DNA of 64,000 bases from Erinaceus europaeus (lineage: Eukaryota > Chordata > Mammalia > Eulipotyphla > Erinaceidae), in assembly GCF_950295315.1 (NCBI RefSeq), contig NC_080166.1, positions 100,046,999 to 100,110,998 on the forward strand. Reading direction: 5' to 3'. Each line of letters opens with the position of its first letter. Within the stretch, counting starts at the first letter, position 1. The translations under genes were made by a program, and so were the position numbers. This document shows positions 10,541-22,241 of the stretch, one piece after another. The notes below the pieces were generated by a model. That model was given only the letters and a program-made list of their open reading frames with translations. It had not been told where the DNA came from and did not search any database.

Positions 10541-11511
10541 ATTTTAAACTAGTTTCCATCTAACTCCTATATTAAATGCATGAAAATTCTACTAATGTCT
10601 CTTAAGTGCTTCAATTCTTTCTAAATAATATCTCTCCAATTTCTATATGCAGATCCATTATCTCCTGAATAATTGTTGAATGCTTACATTCTTAGCTGCT
10701 TAATCCACTGCATTGTTCATGTCTGAGGTGGAGACCACTGCTTAGTTTGCATATCCAGTGTACTATGCAGAAACCAATTTCTTCCCGTCTATATTAGACT
10801 GCCAAAAAGGGATTACTGACATTATCTGTTGAATATCATCTTTCTGAGGAGAAAAACATTCCTTTGAACATGTATCATTAGCTTGAATGCCAGGCATCAT
10901 CAATAATGGCACTTAATTTAGAAATCATTGTGAAGTTGAAGAGAAACCAAAAGCTTTTATTATTGATCTATTGGCATTTAACATTCATATTCTTGTTCCA
11001 CCTTCATATAATAGGAAGATGAGGAGAATATATTGATCCACTTGATTTTATTTGATATTTGGGGGTGGAAAAGATCAGAGATGTTAGCAATATATCTGGA
11101 GGTACTCATTATCATCCCGTTTAATATAGTGACTATTAAATGTATCTGTAAGTCTTGTAACAAAGATAATCTATAATGTGATTTTGTGTAAGAGCACAAA
11201 ATTCCACCTGAGAGTTTCAGAGAAACAGTATTCTCTTGATTGTTACATTTCAGTTAATAGGAGAAGAAGGAGAAGGAGAAGAGGAAGAAGAAGAAAAAGT
11301 CAGATTTGATGGGAGTCAGAATTAATGGGAGTTCGTTGGTCATTGCATACATATTTTAAAAACTACTGTGGGAGGATTTGTAGATCATATTAAGACCACA
11401 CTGAAGAGTAAGTTGATAAAACATGGATATTCCAGAAGTTTCAGACTTCTGGAAATTGTAAGGTTTGGTGGGATTAGCCTGGCTTCACTAAATGGGATTC
11501 CTGGTAAATTA
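10541..11511. other. Unique-looking sequence with a GA-rich run
   Basis: A GAAGGAGAAGGAGAAGAGG-type purine run lies at 11262-11300. Nothing else recognised. Confidence 0.5.
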
Positions 11512-11660
11512 TTTCTTATTATTATTTTACTATTATTTTTAGATGCAGACAGAGAGACAGGAGGAAAGGATGAAAGAGAGTGCAACATCAAAACTTTCCT
11601 CAATGTGGTAGGGGTTGGACTCAAACTTGGATCATGTATATGGCAGTGGCATACTATGAA
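11512..11660 (-). mobile_element. Diverged tRNA-derived SINE, minus strand
   Basis: A T-rich start, then GATGCAGACAGAGAGACAGG, AGGAAAGGATGAAAGAGAGTG, CTTTCCTCAATGTGGTAGGG and GGACTCAAACTTGGATCATG. This is the layout of the copy at 32330-32630. Confidence 0.6.
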
Positions 11661-12437
11661 AGGGAGCTATTTTACTGGTCCAGATGAAACTTCTGAATCA
11701 TTACTGGTTCCACAAACTCCCAGGTGACTGTTAGGGAGCAAGACAACCTAGCAGTAAGCATATCATAAAAGTAAATGTATCTGTGATGTCAGGTAACCAT
11801 AGGGAGCAGGTCAGCCCCAGAGAAAGACCTTAAATAAAACTTCTTTGGAAGATTGTTTGTACTTCAGTTGATGTTATTTGAACAAAACTGGATGTACAAG
11901 AAGTGGAGAAGTGGATTTATCCTATCACGGGCCAGAGTAAGTGGACATATTGCAGAAAAGTAATTCAGTGATGTTACACAAGCCTTGCTCTTGGTAAGTT
12001 TGCCATCAGTCAAAATGATTGCAGAGATGTCATGAAAAGGCTTACACAAGACAAACAATGAAGAGTGATAATATTCTAGGAATAGCACAGGCCATGGATC
12101 TGCCCTGTAATGCAACTGTTACAGTAGAGTGGCTGAGAAGTCAAATGGATGTTGTCTAGAGACAAACTTGTGAAGTGACAGAGAAAGGATGTAATATTTA
12201 TGTCCAGTTTTAAATCACAGGAATTTTTTGAACAGAATGGGTATTAAACAACCTTTGTTTTGAAGGGGATTATAGGTGGGGTTGTAATGATTATAAATAA
12301 GGCTGTAATAATAAGTCTAGATTGGAAGCATTTGCAATAGTTGTGGTATTTGGTTCTCAACTGGGGCTATGCTGTTTGTGAGCCCAAATTCTGAAGGAAG
12401 ACTATGTTGTACCCAGACTTTGAATTAGCTTGTGTTG

Positions 12438-12513
12438 TGGTGGTCTTTCTTCCTTTTTTCTTTTCACTCTCTCTTTCTATCTTTTCCTCTTCTTTCTTTT
12501 TTTTTTCTTTTCT

Positions 12514-12545
<32 letters not shown>

Positions 12546-12552
12546 TTTTTTT
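12438..12552. repeat. Pyrimidine-rich tract with (TTC)n and poly-T
   Basis: Nearly pure C/T on the plus strand, including CTTCTTCTTCTTCTTCTTC and a long T run. The apparent Phe/Ser-rich reading frames across it are products of the repeat. Confidence 0.9.
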
Positions 12553-13978
12553 ACCGTATTATCTCATGTTGTTGTATGCTTGGTCTATCACTTTGAGCTC
12601 ATGCTTCTTATTGTTTAACATTTCTCTGCGCCCAGCCTTAGTAGTCTTGCAAAACATCATATTCTTCATGCTTTCTTCAACACAGCACATTCAACCTGTG
12701 TTTGATTTGCCAATTTGTGCAGTGGTTCTTGCGGTGGCTTATTGATCTGGAACATAATTAGCAATCTGAAACTAGAATTAGATTATCATTGTGCTTGAAA
12801 GAATCTGGTTATCCATGTTAACAGCCAAAACTTTCATACTATTATTTCCCTCTGCTGCAGAGTACACTTTCTCTCTCAACTCCTCAGTATCTCTTTATCT
12901 CCCAAATACTGCTTTCAAGCCTCTCAATTTAGATGACTCTCATATGCAGAGTAGATCAACTAGTATCACTTACTGAGACAATAAAGTGCTAGAGTTTTCT
13001 AACAGACATCGAAAGTTATATTCAAATGGAATAAATCAAATCAAGCTTATCCCTAACTGCTAACAGTTGGGCAATTTCCCAATGCATTAAGAATTCAATA
13101 CATTTATAAACTATGGCTTCAGCATGCAGAACTAAGTCTTAAAATGTACACCAAAATGTGTCATGACATTAAACAAGTGAAATAATAATTAGTAACTACA
13201 AGTGTTGTTTTTGTAACTATTTCCTTTTATTGAGTTTTGTTCTTTGTTCCAAATAGAGAGCCATAGGGGGAATGAGAATAGATGGGAAAAAATAAAACTA
13301 GACTTGAAAAAAAAATTGCTCTAAAATCTTCAGCTGAGATGAGAGATAGAGGAGCTTAGCCTAAATGAAGTGCATTTGTTTCAATGTCACTGCTCATAAA
13401 TCTAGTTATACTTTACTTTTATTTCATTCAGAACTTTCAAGACCAGAAAAGTTTCACTAAGATAGCAGAACATATTTCTCTGTATCCTTGAAAGCAACTT
13501 TCTAAGTAGAAATATTCATAGTTTGTTGTTTTTTGTTTTGTTTTTTAATTCCATGCACTCATTTGTTTAACAAACTGGATTTACAAATAAATACCACTTT
13601 TGTTTAGGTGAATTATCTTGTAGAGAAACACATTTGATTTCCAATGCCAGTACCTTTTGAGTTCTTGAATGAGCTATTGATTCTGGAATAAATCCTTTGG
13701 GCAGCTTTGTTGGAAAAACCACTTAGGGATAGGACAGTTTGTTTTTTGCCAAGTCTAGGATTCATCCAAGCAGTGCTGGCTTTAGGAATTACTTTGCATC
13801 ATGTTGAATAGGTATATACAAATATATACATATGACAAATTCCTTTCTAATCCATTTCTGATTATATTAACCTGAAAATAAATTATTTCCATTTCAGTCC
13901 TTACTGAATTTATTCCATAAATACTGGTGAAACCATTGATTTAACTGATAGTTTATCATACATGGCATTAGAATTAGT

Positions 13979-13990
13979 CCACAAGGGGGC
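13979..13990 (+). promoter_or_regulatory. CTCF-like core motif (weak)
   Basis: CCACAAGGGGGC matches 11 of 12 positions of the core consensus CCASYAGRKGGC. It lies in repeat-poor sequence. Single motifs of this kind occur by chance, so this is only a candidate. Confidence 0.25.
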
Positions 13991-14589
13991 TCCCTTGTTT
14001 TAATTTTTCAGATTTCCTTTAAAATGGATTATGGCACTTCTGAAGAGTTTTTATCTTTGCAGAATTTAATAAGCCAATTTTAAATGCACCAGAAACTCTG
14101 AAATGTATTAATGGGTCACATTAACCTTAAAGAAAGAAGTGCAGCCTCCACAATCTCTGGGGCATCTCATTTTCTGTAGGAAAAACTTTCTTTATCAAAT
14201 GTCAACTATGACAAGTGTACTGCTCCAAGTTGTGCAAAACCAACTGCATCAATTATTATATAAGCATCTAAGTAAAACTGTATGATTGTAATGTTTAAGC
14301 TCTGTGAGTCCCATATGATAAAAGCTGTGCCAAATGAGTGGACATAGGATAGCATATCATCCATTTTGTATCATTGAACTTTTAAAAAGTAACCCTATGT
14401 GTTTTTTCCATAAAATAAGATTTGGGTATCTTTGACATTATCTACTCAAGTATGCCCCATTAGCTTCTTTTTCATAAGTCCTACTGCATATTTAACTCAA
14501 AAGAGTTTCTTGAAGGTGACTTTGAATGAAGACTGGGTTTGATAGGATCCAAATGATTCATAACTCCCAAGAAGTTTGAAATGGGAGGG

Positions 14590-14895
14590 CTGATCAGTGG
14601 CACACCCAGCTAAGCCCACATTGTACTAAGTGCAAGGTCATGCCAAAGATCCCATTGGAACCCCTGGCTCACCATTTGCAGGGGGGATGCTTCACAAGTG
14701 GTGAAGTAGGTCTGCAGGTGTCTTTCTTTCTCCCTCTCTGTCTTACCCTCCTCTCTCAATTTCTCTGTCCTATACAATACAATGGAAAGAAATGACCTCC
14801 AGGTGTAGTGGATTCATAGTGCTGGCACCGAGCCCCACCAGTGATAACCCTGGAGGCAAAACTAAAATAAAATAAAATTTAAAAAAATTTTAGAA
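14590..14895 (+). mobile_element. tRNA-derived SINE, CCTCCAGG-type 3' module
   Basis: The head is diverged (GATCAGTGGCACACCCAGC), then TGCTTCACAAGTGGTGAAG, GTCTGCAGGTGTC and a CT-rich body. The 3' module GACCTCCAGGTGTAGTGGAT ... CGAGCCCCACCAGTGATAAC ... CCCTGGAGGCAAAAC distinguishes this subfamily. A-rich tail to about 14895. Confidence 0.8.
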
Positions 14896-16346
14896 AGGTA
14901 AGAAATGAAGATCATGATTTTATATTAGGTTCAAATATATCTTAATATATAACACAACTTGATATATGCACATATTTGTTGCTTATTAGCCTTGTTCCAG
15001 TCATCGTGCTAAAGATTACTTGTTTGTTGGCACTCTTAAATAATCTTACCAAGCTATGCAGTGGGTTTAGTGATTAGCTTCCATTTCAGTAATAATGGCA
15101 GATCAAACAAATCGGTGAAGTTTAAATTGATCTCTAGGTGGCAGACAAGACCCTTTTAACTAAAAAAAAAAAAAAAAAATTACTTTTTTCCTACCTCCTT
15201 TTCTAAGAAGAAAATTCTTCAGAAAGTATTACATATATTTTCAGTCTAACAAAATTCTACAAGCAGTAACATAACCTAGAAATTGATTTATAAGAGGAGT
15301 AGAACATGTGACTGAAAGTTATATGTTACCAAGTGCAACTCTAAAATAACTGAAAGTAGTGAAGGAAGTAGGGAACGATTAAATGGGATTGCAATAATGA
15401 GCTGACTTTAGTAGATAAACCTGAAATGAACAAGTCTTTTCCTGTTTCTCTGCTTCTCTGTAGCTACAGTCTAATAAGCAACAAAGTATAGAAAAATTAT
15501 AATGTTTTGTTGACTGTTAACAATATGCCTCTCAAATTTGTTCTGTTAAAACTAAAGGAGTAATTGGCAATATGGGGTCTCTCACACCTATTCATACCTA
15601 TTCGATATTGTCATTTCTATGCAAAAACTTTGATAGACAACATTTCAAAAGAATTAACTAAACTAGAAAATATATATTTACATAACTATACAGGTTATAG
15701 TTTGATAACTCCTGGTTTAGGTTTCTTAGTCCAGTGTATTATCATTCTTGTTTCTTGAGTATTTTATAATTTAGAAATTTTGATTCATAGCTGATGACAG
15801 GTCATAGATGTACAATCATGTTTTGATATTTATTTATATTTGAAAATGTTTTCATTAAAATAACATTGAGTTATACTACTATATGTTTCAGGTATTCATC
15901 ATTATAAATCAACACTGATATGTAGTCATTATGTTTATCACAAAGCATCCAGTTCACAGTAGACAGAATCTTTTTGCTTATGTAAAGCTAAGTAACAAAG
16001 GTGATGAGTTCTTTATCAGCATCTAAGCCTCACTACTTTGAAGATTTGGTTCTTTATGAACACTATGAAGTATATAAGCAAAGCCTATTTGATTTGATAT
16101 TCCAAATTGATAGTAGTTTTGGAAATGAGTAACAGTTATTCCTGTGTAAATAGATTAATGCTGAAGTCTTTGCTATCTAATCTATTTTTTTTAGTTAAAT
16201 GTTTGCTTACTTGTATGTGATTATAATTATTTCATTGCCAGAATCAAATCACTTGGAAAAAAATAACTATGACTTCAAACTCTTATCACTTTTATATACT
16301 GCAATGAAAACTATCGGTTCAAGTTTTCTTAAATCTTGAGGAACAA
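14896..16346. other. AT-rich sequence, nothing recognised
   Basis: About 1.45 kb. A poly-A run at 15161-15178. No gene or recognisable repeat. Confidence 0.5.
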
Positions 16347-16361
16347 AGATTTATTACTCTT

Positions 16362-16649
16362 TTTTTTAATATTTATTTTATTTATTTATTTATTCCCTTT
16401 TGTTGCCCTTGTTGTTTTATTGCTGTAGTTATTATTGATGTCGTCGTTGTTGGATAGGACAGAGAGATATGGAGAGAGGAGGGGAAGACAGAGAAGGGGA
16501 GAGAAAGATAGACACCTGCAGACCTGCTTCACCGCCTGTGAAGCGACTCCCCTGCAGGTGGGGAGCCGGGGTTCGAACCGGGATCCTTATGCCGGTCCCT
16601 GCGCTTTGCGCCACATGCACTTAACCCACTGCGCTACCGCCCGACTCCC
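16362..16649 (-). mobile_element. Full-length hedgehog tRNA-derived SINE, minus strand
   Basis: On the minus strand it begins GGGAGTCGGGCGGTAGCGCAG. The A box TAGCGCAGTGGG and B box GGTTCGAACCCC match the pol III consensus, so an internal promoter is present. Next come GCAGGGGAGTCGCTTCACAG, the CT-rich body, and an AATAATAACTACAGCAATAA-type tail. A perfect 15-bp duplication AGATTTATTACTCTT (16347-16361 and 16650-16664) frames it, so this is a comparatively recent, complete copy. Confidence 0.95.
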
Positions 16650-16664
16650 AGATTTATTACTCTT

Positions 16665-17224
16665 AATTGTGCAGATTCTGCCACTTCATTCTCTACTCTT
16701 TTGTCACAAGATTTTCACCCTCAGGTCTTTACTGTGGCAACACTGATGAAGAAAACAAATTATAATAATAACAATGAAGAAAAGAAGTATCCTTGAAAAG
16801 AGTGTGGGAGTGTATCTACTTCTTTTAATTCTGATTTATTAATATTTAACATAGTGTGATATTATTTTTGAGTGTCCACTTGACTGGGTTATAGGCTGTC
16901 TTCATAATTTGGTCAGACATAATTCAAGCATCTCTGGATCCTTCACTAGGATATTTTTGAATAAGATACATTTGAGAACCAGTAGACTAAATAAAGCAGA
17001 TTGTCTTTCCTAATATATGGAAATCAATCAAGATCTGGAAAAAAAATTAAAAGGTTGAAACTCTACCAAGAAAAACAGACTTTTCCTTTGTTACAGAAAA
17101 AAAGAAGCCTTCAAACTGGGACTTTGCCTTTTCCTTTTCCTTCCCTTTGGGCAGATTCAGGCTCTTCCTGGATCTTGAGCATACTGGAACTATGAACTAT
17201 GAATGAAAACAACAATATCCATTC
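16665..17224. other. Nothing recognised
   Basis: No gene or clear repeat in about 560 bases. Confidence 0.5.
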
Positions 17225-17900
17225 TCCTAATTTTTTTCTTACTTATTTATTTATAAAATGGAAATATTGACAAGACCATAGGATAAGAGGGGTACAATTC
17301 CACGGAATTCCCACCAACAGAACTCCATGCATACCCCCTCCCTTGAAAGCTTTCCTATTCTTTATCCCTCTGGGAATATAGACCCAGTATCATTGTGGGG
17401 TACAGAGGTGGGAGGACTGGCTTCTGTAATTGCTTCTCTGCTGAACATGGACGTTGCCAGGTTGAGCCATACTCCCAGCCTGTTTCTCTCTTTCCCTGGT
17501 GGGACAGGCTCTACGGAGGTGGGTCCAAGACACCTGGGTTGAGTCCTGTGCCCAGGGAAGTCTGATTGGCATCATGGTAGCATCTGGAAACTGGTGGCTG
17601 AAAAAGAGGTAAGATATAAAGCAGAACAAACTGTTGACTAATCATGAATGTAAAGGCAAGAATATTGCAGATGAAGATTTGGGAGGTCTCCATTTTGGAA
17701 AAAGTTAGTAAGTCTATTTTAAGTATATTTAAAGGGGCCCATGACTTTACTAGTTTTTGCCTGAGTTGGACAGCTAAGATGCAGATGGACCAAGGTATTG
17801 TCTGGTTTTAGACCTTTGAACTTGGAATAGATCTGAGCCATTGGCTCTCCTGGATTTCCAATTTGCCTACAACCCCCTTACCCCCAATATATTTTGTATC
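17225..17900 (-). mobile_element. L1 3' UTR fragment
   Basis: GACCATAGGATAAGAGGGGT, GGGGTACAGAGGTGGGAGGAC, CTGAACATGGACGTTGCCAG, GGGGCCCATGACTTTACTAG and CCTGAGTTGGACAGCTAAG follow the same order as the L1 3' UTR copies at 28465 and 51171. 5'-truncated. Confidence 0.9.
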
Positions 17901-18053
17901 TATGGAGCATAATCAAAGGAGCAAATTATTTATGTGAAAACTCTGAATAGATGAAATAAAAAATTAATTTTATACACACACAACCCTATTAGGTTTTTTT
18001 AATGCACTCAATGTATGTGTGTGTGTATGCACACACACACATGTACACACACA

Positions 18054-18106
<53 letters not shown>

Positions 18107-18501
18107 ATTTCACTAGGCTCTCAGTTCTCTACTTTAGAAGTCCAAAAGTTCTCCTTTATTCTATGTACTTCACTTGAGAACACTGACTACAGGCTATCAC
18201 TGTGCAATATCATGGGAAATTCAACAAGCCCTTCAGTTCTTTGGCTGTCTGTGCAGCTGGAGCCTTGAGATTCATGTTTCAACTATAATAGTCTCTACTA
18301 TTAAAGCTGAATATACCAAGGAAATATACTTCTTCCACAGCTAATATACTAAAAGAGGAGAAGGTAGCTGACCTCCCAAATGGGAACACCACTGTGTTTT
18401 CCTAGCACAGTTTAGTAAAACTGAATTATGTATATATTTAAACATCATTAGTTTTGCATAGAACATAAACATTATGAAAAACATTTGTAAAATATAAAGA
18501 T
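17901..18501. other. Unique-looking sequence around a TA microsatellite
   Basis: Apart from the dinucleotide runs at 18016-18103 nothing is recognised. Confidence 0.5.
18016..18103. repeat. Compound (TG)(CA)(TA)n microsatellite
   Basis: GTGTGTGTGTATG, then ACACACACACATGTACACAC, then about 25 uninterrupted TA units. The alternating runs can pair with each other, so the locus may extrude a hairpin. Confidence 0.95.
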
Positions 18502-18669
18502 GTTCAGGGGATTGGGTGGTGATGTAGTCACTGAATGTACATGGGTTCAAGCCCCTGTCTCTTCCTATTTGAGGGAAGTTTCACAAGTGTTGAAACAGTG
18601 CTGTGGGTGTCTTTGCTTTCCCACTTTTTTCTCAGTTTCTGTCTCCATCCAATAAATGAATAAATAAAT
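18502..18669 (+). mobile_element. tRNA-derived SINE, diverged, plus strand
   Basis: GGGTGGTGATGTAGTCACTGA, GGGTTCAAGCCCCTG (B box), GGGAAGTTTCACAAGTGTTG, a CT-rich body and CCAATAAATGAATAAATAAA. Same type as 33654-33847. Confidence 0.75.
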
Positions 18670-19344
18670 ATGCACTATTATACAACATGTATATAAAAAA
18701 CTTAAAACTGTATATACATATGTTCAATCTTTCACACAATTCTCTGAAAACTCTTAATCTGTGATGTGATTTATAAATCAAGAATTATCTTGGCACTTTT
18801 TTGGTTTGGTGCTCAGTTTCTTAAAGTTGAGATTGATTATTTTCAGTCTATCTTTTGAGCATATGCTAATCTGTGAAATTTCTTTAATGGATAAAAAAAA
18901 GTAGGCATTAAAATGCACTGACATTAGTGATGAGGCTGAAGAAACCAAGACATTTTTTTACATAAGGGTCTATTGAAATGTCTGGAACTAAAGAAGTTGC
19001 TTTTATTTCAAGGCTGTTTAGAAAACAAGACATAAATCTTTACTTGATAAGAGGAACAAATCAATAGAAAACAAGATGCATTTATATGTTCTTGATAGCA
19101 CTACAAATGGGGAACAAAACTCTTAGGTTAACATATTCTTCAAGAAGAGACTCTGTTGGACTCTGTTGTGCTTGTGTTTATAGATCAGAAATTTGGATAA
19201 TTTTTGAAGTAAGTGCTTCCATCTTTTAAGTACTTATAAATTCTTTTTTATGAGTTGAACAAATTTGACAGAATTGAATATGAATTTGACAGATCTTCTT
19301 CAGTTTTAACATCATTTGATTTCCCTGCAAAATTTTGAAACAAA
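18670..19344. other. AT-rich sequence, nothing recognised
   Basis: No gene or clear repeat. Confidence 0.5.
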
Positions 19345-19455
19345 CAGAAGAAGAACAGCTCTGGTTTGTGGTGATGTAGGGTATTGAGCCTAGGACTTGG
19401 GAGCTTCAGGCATGAAAGTCCCTTTGAATATCCACAACACTATCTCTGCTGCCCT
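19345..19455 (-). mobile_element. Short tRNA-derived SINE, minus strand, diverged
   Basis: AGAACAGCTCTGGTTTGTGG, GGGTATTGAGCCTAGGACTT, GGAGCTTCAGGCATGAAAGTC and CACAACACTATCTCTGCTGC match the reverse of the 9017 type. Confidence 0.65.
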
Positions 19456-19484
19456 GATCCTTCTCTTTTTATGGTTTTACTTCA

Positions 19485-19511
19485 AAATAATAATAATAAT
19501 AATAATAATAA
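19485..19511. repeat. (AAT)n microsatellite, 9 units
   Basis: Uninterrupted trinucleotide run. Confidence 0.95.
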
Positions 19512-19512
19512 C

Positions 19513-20737
19513 TTTTACTGAATTGCTACTTGAAGCAAAATATTATGAAAGAATAATTACCTTGTTACACCTTCCCCCCCCCCCATCTTAAGCTATCACT
19601 TATACTGTGTGGGATTCAGAAAGTGATTATACATAAAAGCACAATAAACAGTCATCTTGTAAGACTTACTAGAGCTACTAAGAGTTGCAAAGCCAGACTC
19701 CACTTCCCCATTTAAAGTAGGTTCTTATTTGGAGATGGGTTTTTGGGCACACATATTTCCTTTACATATCATTAAAAACAGATTTGTTTTTTGGTTACAT
19801 AGCACAGGCTCTTGGTTTCTACTTTCATATTACTGGATATTCTGCTAAAGAATACTTTAGAAAGTGTTCTGAAATAGTGTGATCATGTGTTATTCTGGAG
19901 TTAAAAGAATTGTGCCTTGTTCAGGCTGGAGCAGTAATTTAACTGGACTATTGTATAATTTTTTCTTTCAAAAGAAAAACTTTGTATTCATATTTTGCTA
20001 AATTAAAACACATTTGAATTTCTGCCTCAGTCCTATACTCCTTCACCTTTCTATTTACACAGACTTTCAAATTTCAAATTAGTTTATTGTTGTGCAGGTT
20101 CCAATTTGTTTGAACAAGTCTGAATAAACATTTTTCTGATAATAAGGCACTGAATGTGTTTTGGCAAATGGAAGTGGACTTCCATGAGCAAATAACTTCT
20201 CTTAAATGTCATAAATGAGACAAAATTTTAAAATATGATCAAAACAGTATGGTCTCAGTCCATGGCCTTGATCCAGCTTTTATGATGTTTTCTTTAAAAA
20301 TTCTAATAGTGACAGAAAATGCTTATATAAAACAGACCAAATATGTTAACAAGATATTTTAATTATCTCTAACATATAAATTTTGCAAATATTACTCTCA
20401 GACAGGATATTACTTATGTCATGACACTTTTGTCCCTCAAAAGGGTCAAGAATTTTTATGTTCAAGGTTTTCACGTGTTCTTACAAAGCTTCTTTAAAAA
20501 GTCTCATTAAGTTCCTATATAACAGGCTAAATAGAAGTGACAAATACAGAAGTCTAGAAAACCTCATAAAGAGCTAACAGACAGTTAGGAGTACTCGGTT
20601 ATATACTCATAGTCACACAGTATACTATACCAGAATGTATAATAGATAGTTGTCTAGGCACACACGCACAAAAGATGGTAAAAGAATTTGTTTAACAATG
20701 TGGATGTCCTTGTCCTTCTCAATCTAATGCTCTCTTT
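19513..20737. other. AT-rich sequence, nothing recognised
   Basis: About 1.2 kb; a C run at 19575-19585 is the only feature noted. Confidence 0.5.
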
Positions 20738-21950
20738 TCGTTTTTTATTTTACAAAATCACATGTCAACAGGAGTTTAAATCCACACCCACTCCAACCAA
20801 CAGGGTTCTGAATCTTCAGTCTCCCCACTGCAACCCACCACAGTTCCCCTAAGGTTGTAGACATGGGCCAACTATTATCTCCACAACTATGTGTCTACAG
20901 TTATACATAATTGCCCCTATTTTTTTTCATGATCCAATCTTCTCTTCCCCTCCAAGCCACTCATGACAGCATTACTACCTCCATATGTCCTTCTCTCTCT
21001 CTGGGTGCTGATGGAGCTGGAGTTCAGAGCCCTCTTATCTTCCTGCTATTACTTCTCCCCCCACCGGGAATTTGGATCAAGGTTGTTTTGGAGTGCAGAG
21101 TGTCATTGCTTCTCTGCTGAACATTGGTGTTGGCAGGTCTATCCATACCCCAATCTGTTTCTATCTTTCCCTAGTGGGCCAGAGCTCTGAAGAGGTGAGG
21201 TTCCAGCACACATTGGTGAGGTCATCTGCCCAGAGAAGTCAGGATGGAATCATGATAGCACCTGTTAAATAGTGTCTGGAAGGCGGCATGACCTAAGCTG
21301 AGACAAAAGGTTAATAATGAACAGGAGCCAAAAAGTAGGATTAAAGTAGATGAGATTAGGAATCTTAGGGTAGAAGGAAGCTAGGAAGTCAATTTTATGC
21401 CTGTTGGGCACACACCTATGGTAATTTTGCTTGAGTTTGAGAGCTAGCCTGAAGTTGGATAAGAATATTGTCTGAGAGAATAGTATCAGAGTAGAGAAAA
21501 GGGCTAGAAAGTTGGAATAGGGTAGAGAGTAGCTCCTGTTCTTGGTAAAAAGAAAAAAAATTCTGTGGATAAAATAAACTATTTATCTCCATCCGCCTGG
21601 CCAAGGGCCCATATACATATATTTATATTCACATTCATATATATATATTATTTATATATTTATCGCCAGAGCCTGTGTGACCTCTAAGTCCCTCCTATTG
21701 GTCTGAGCTAACAGTTCATAGTCACAGCTGGGAACATAGTAGGCTGCACTTATTTCAGGATCAGTCAGTTTCTCCCTTTAGGGACTGGGGCAAACCCTAC
21801 CTTCGCTGCTTTATGGTGAGGATGAGGTTCTGGGAAGGCCTACAAGATGCTGTTCCTGCTGGAAGCTATCAGTGGTGATGGAGAGAAGGATCTATTAGAG
21901 GTCTAGTAATATTCTCTTTTCCAAAAATTGCCACAGGCATCAACAGAGAG
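20738..21950 (-). mobile_element. Long L1 3' UTR fragment
   Basis: It starts with ACATGTCAACAGGAGTTTAA and continues through GGTCATCTGCCCAGAGAAGTC, AGGATGGAATCATGATAGCA, TCCGCCTGGCCAAGGGCCCAT and CTAAGTCCCTCCTATTGGTC, the same order as the other 3' UTR copies. It extends past 21720 (GTCACAGCTGGGAACATAG). 5'-truncated in the 3' UTR, so it holds no ORF2. Confidence 0.85.
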
Positions 21951-21975
21951 TTCAGAGTGTACATTCATGTAAACA

Positions 21976-22241
21976 TTTCTTTTTTTCCCTTTTGTTTCCC
22001 TTGTTTTATTGCTGTTATAGTTGTTGTTATTGATGTCGTCGTTGTTAGATATGACAGAGAGAAATGGAGGGGGAGGGGAAGACAGAGAGGGGAAAGAAAG
22101 ATAGACACCTGCAGACCTGCTTCACCACCGTTTGTGAAGTGACTCCCCTGCAGATAGGGAGCCCTGGGCTGAAACCGGGATCCTTATGCCAGTCCTCCCG
22201 CTTTGCACCATTTAACCCTCTGCTTTACCACCTGACCCCCT
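21976..22241 (-). mobile_element. Hedgehog tRNA-derived SINE, minus strand
   Basis: TTGATGTCGTCGTTGTTAGA, GACAGAGAGAAATGGAGGGG, GACACCTGCAGACCTGCTTC and GAAACCGGGATCCTTATGCC appear in the expected order. The head is slightly degraded (ends TTACCACCTGACCCCC). A 7-bp TGTAAAC on either side may be the duplication. Confidence 0.88.

Larger units (their letters stand above)
11661..14589. other. Least repeat-rich stretch of the window
   Basis: About 2.9 kb with no transposon I recognise, apart from the pyrimidine tract at 12438-12552. No ORF resembles a protein family. Such a stretch is where conserved non-coding sequence would be sought; a CTCF-like motif lies at 13979-13990. Confidence 0.5.

Noticed and set aside
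12404..12745. 113-codon Phe/Leu/Ser-rich frame resembling membrane segments
   Set aside because: It spans a pyrimidine tract; the hydrophobicity is a codon artefact of T-rich sequence.
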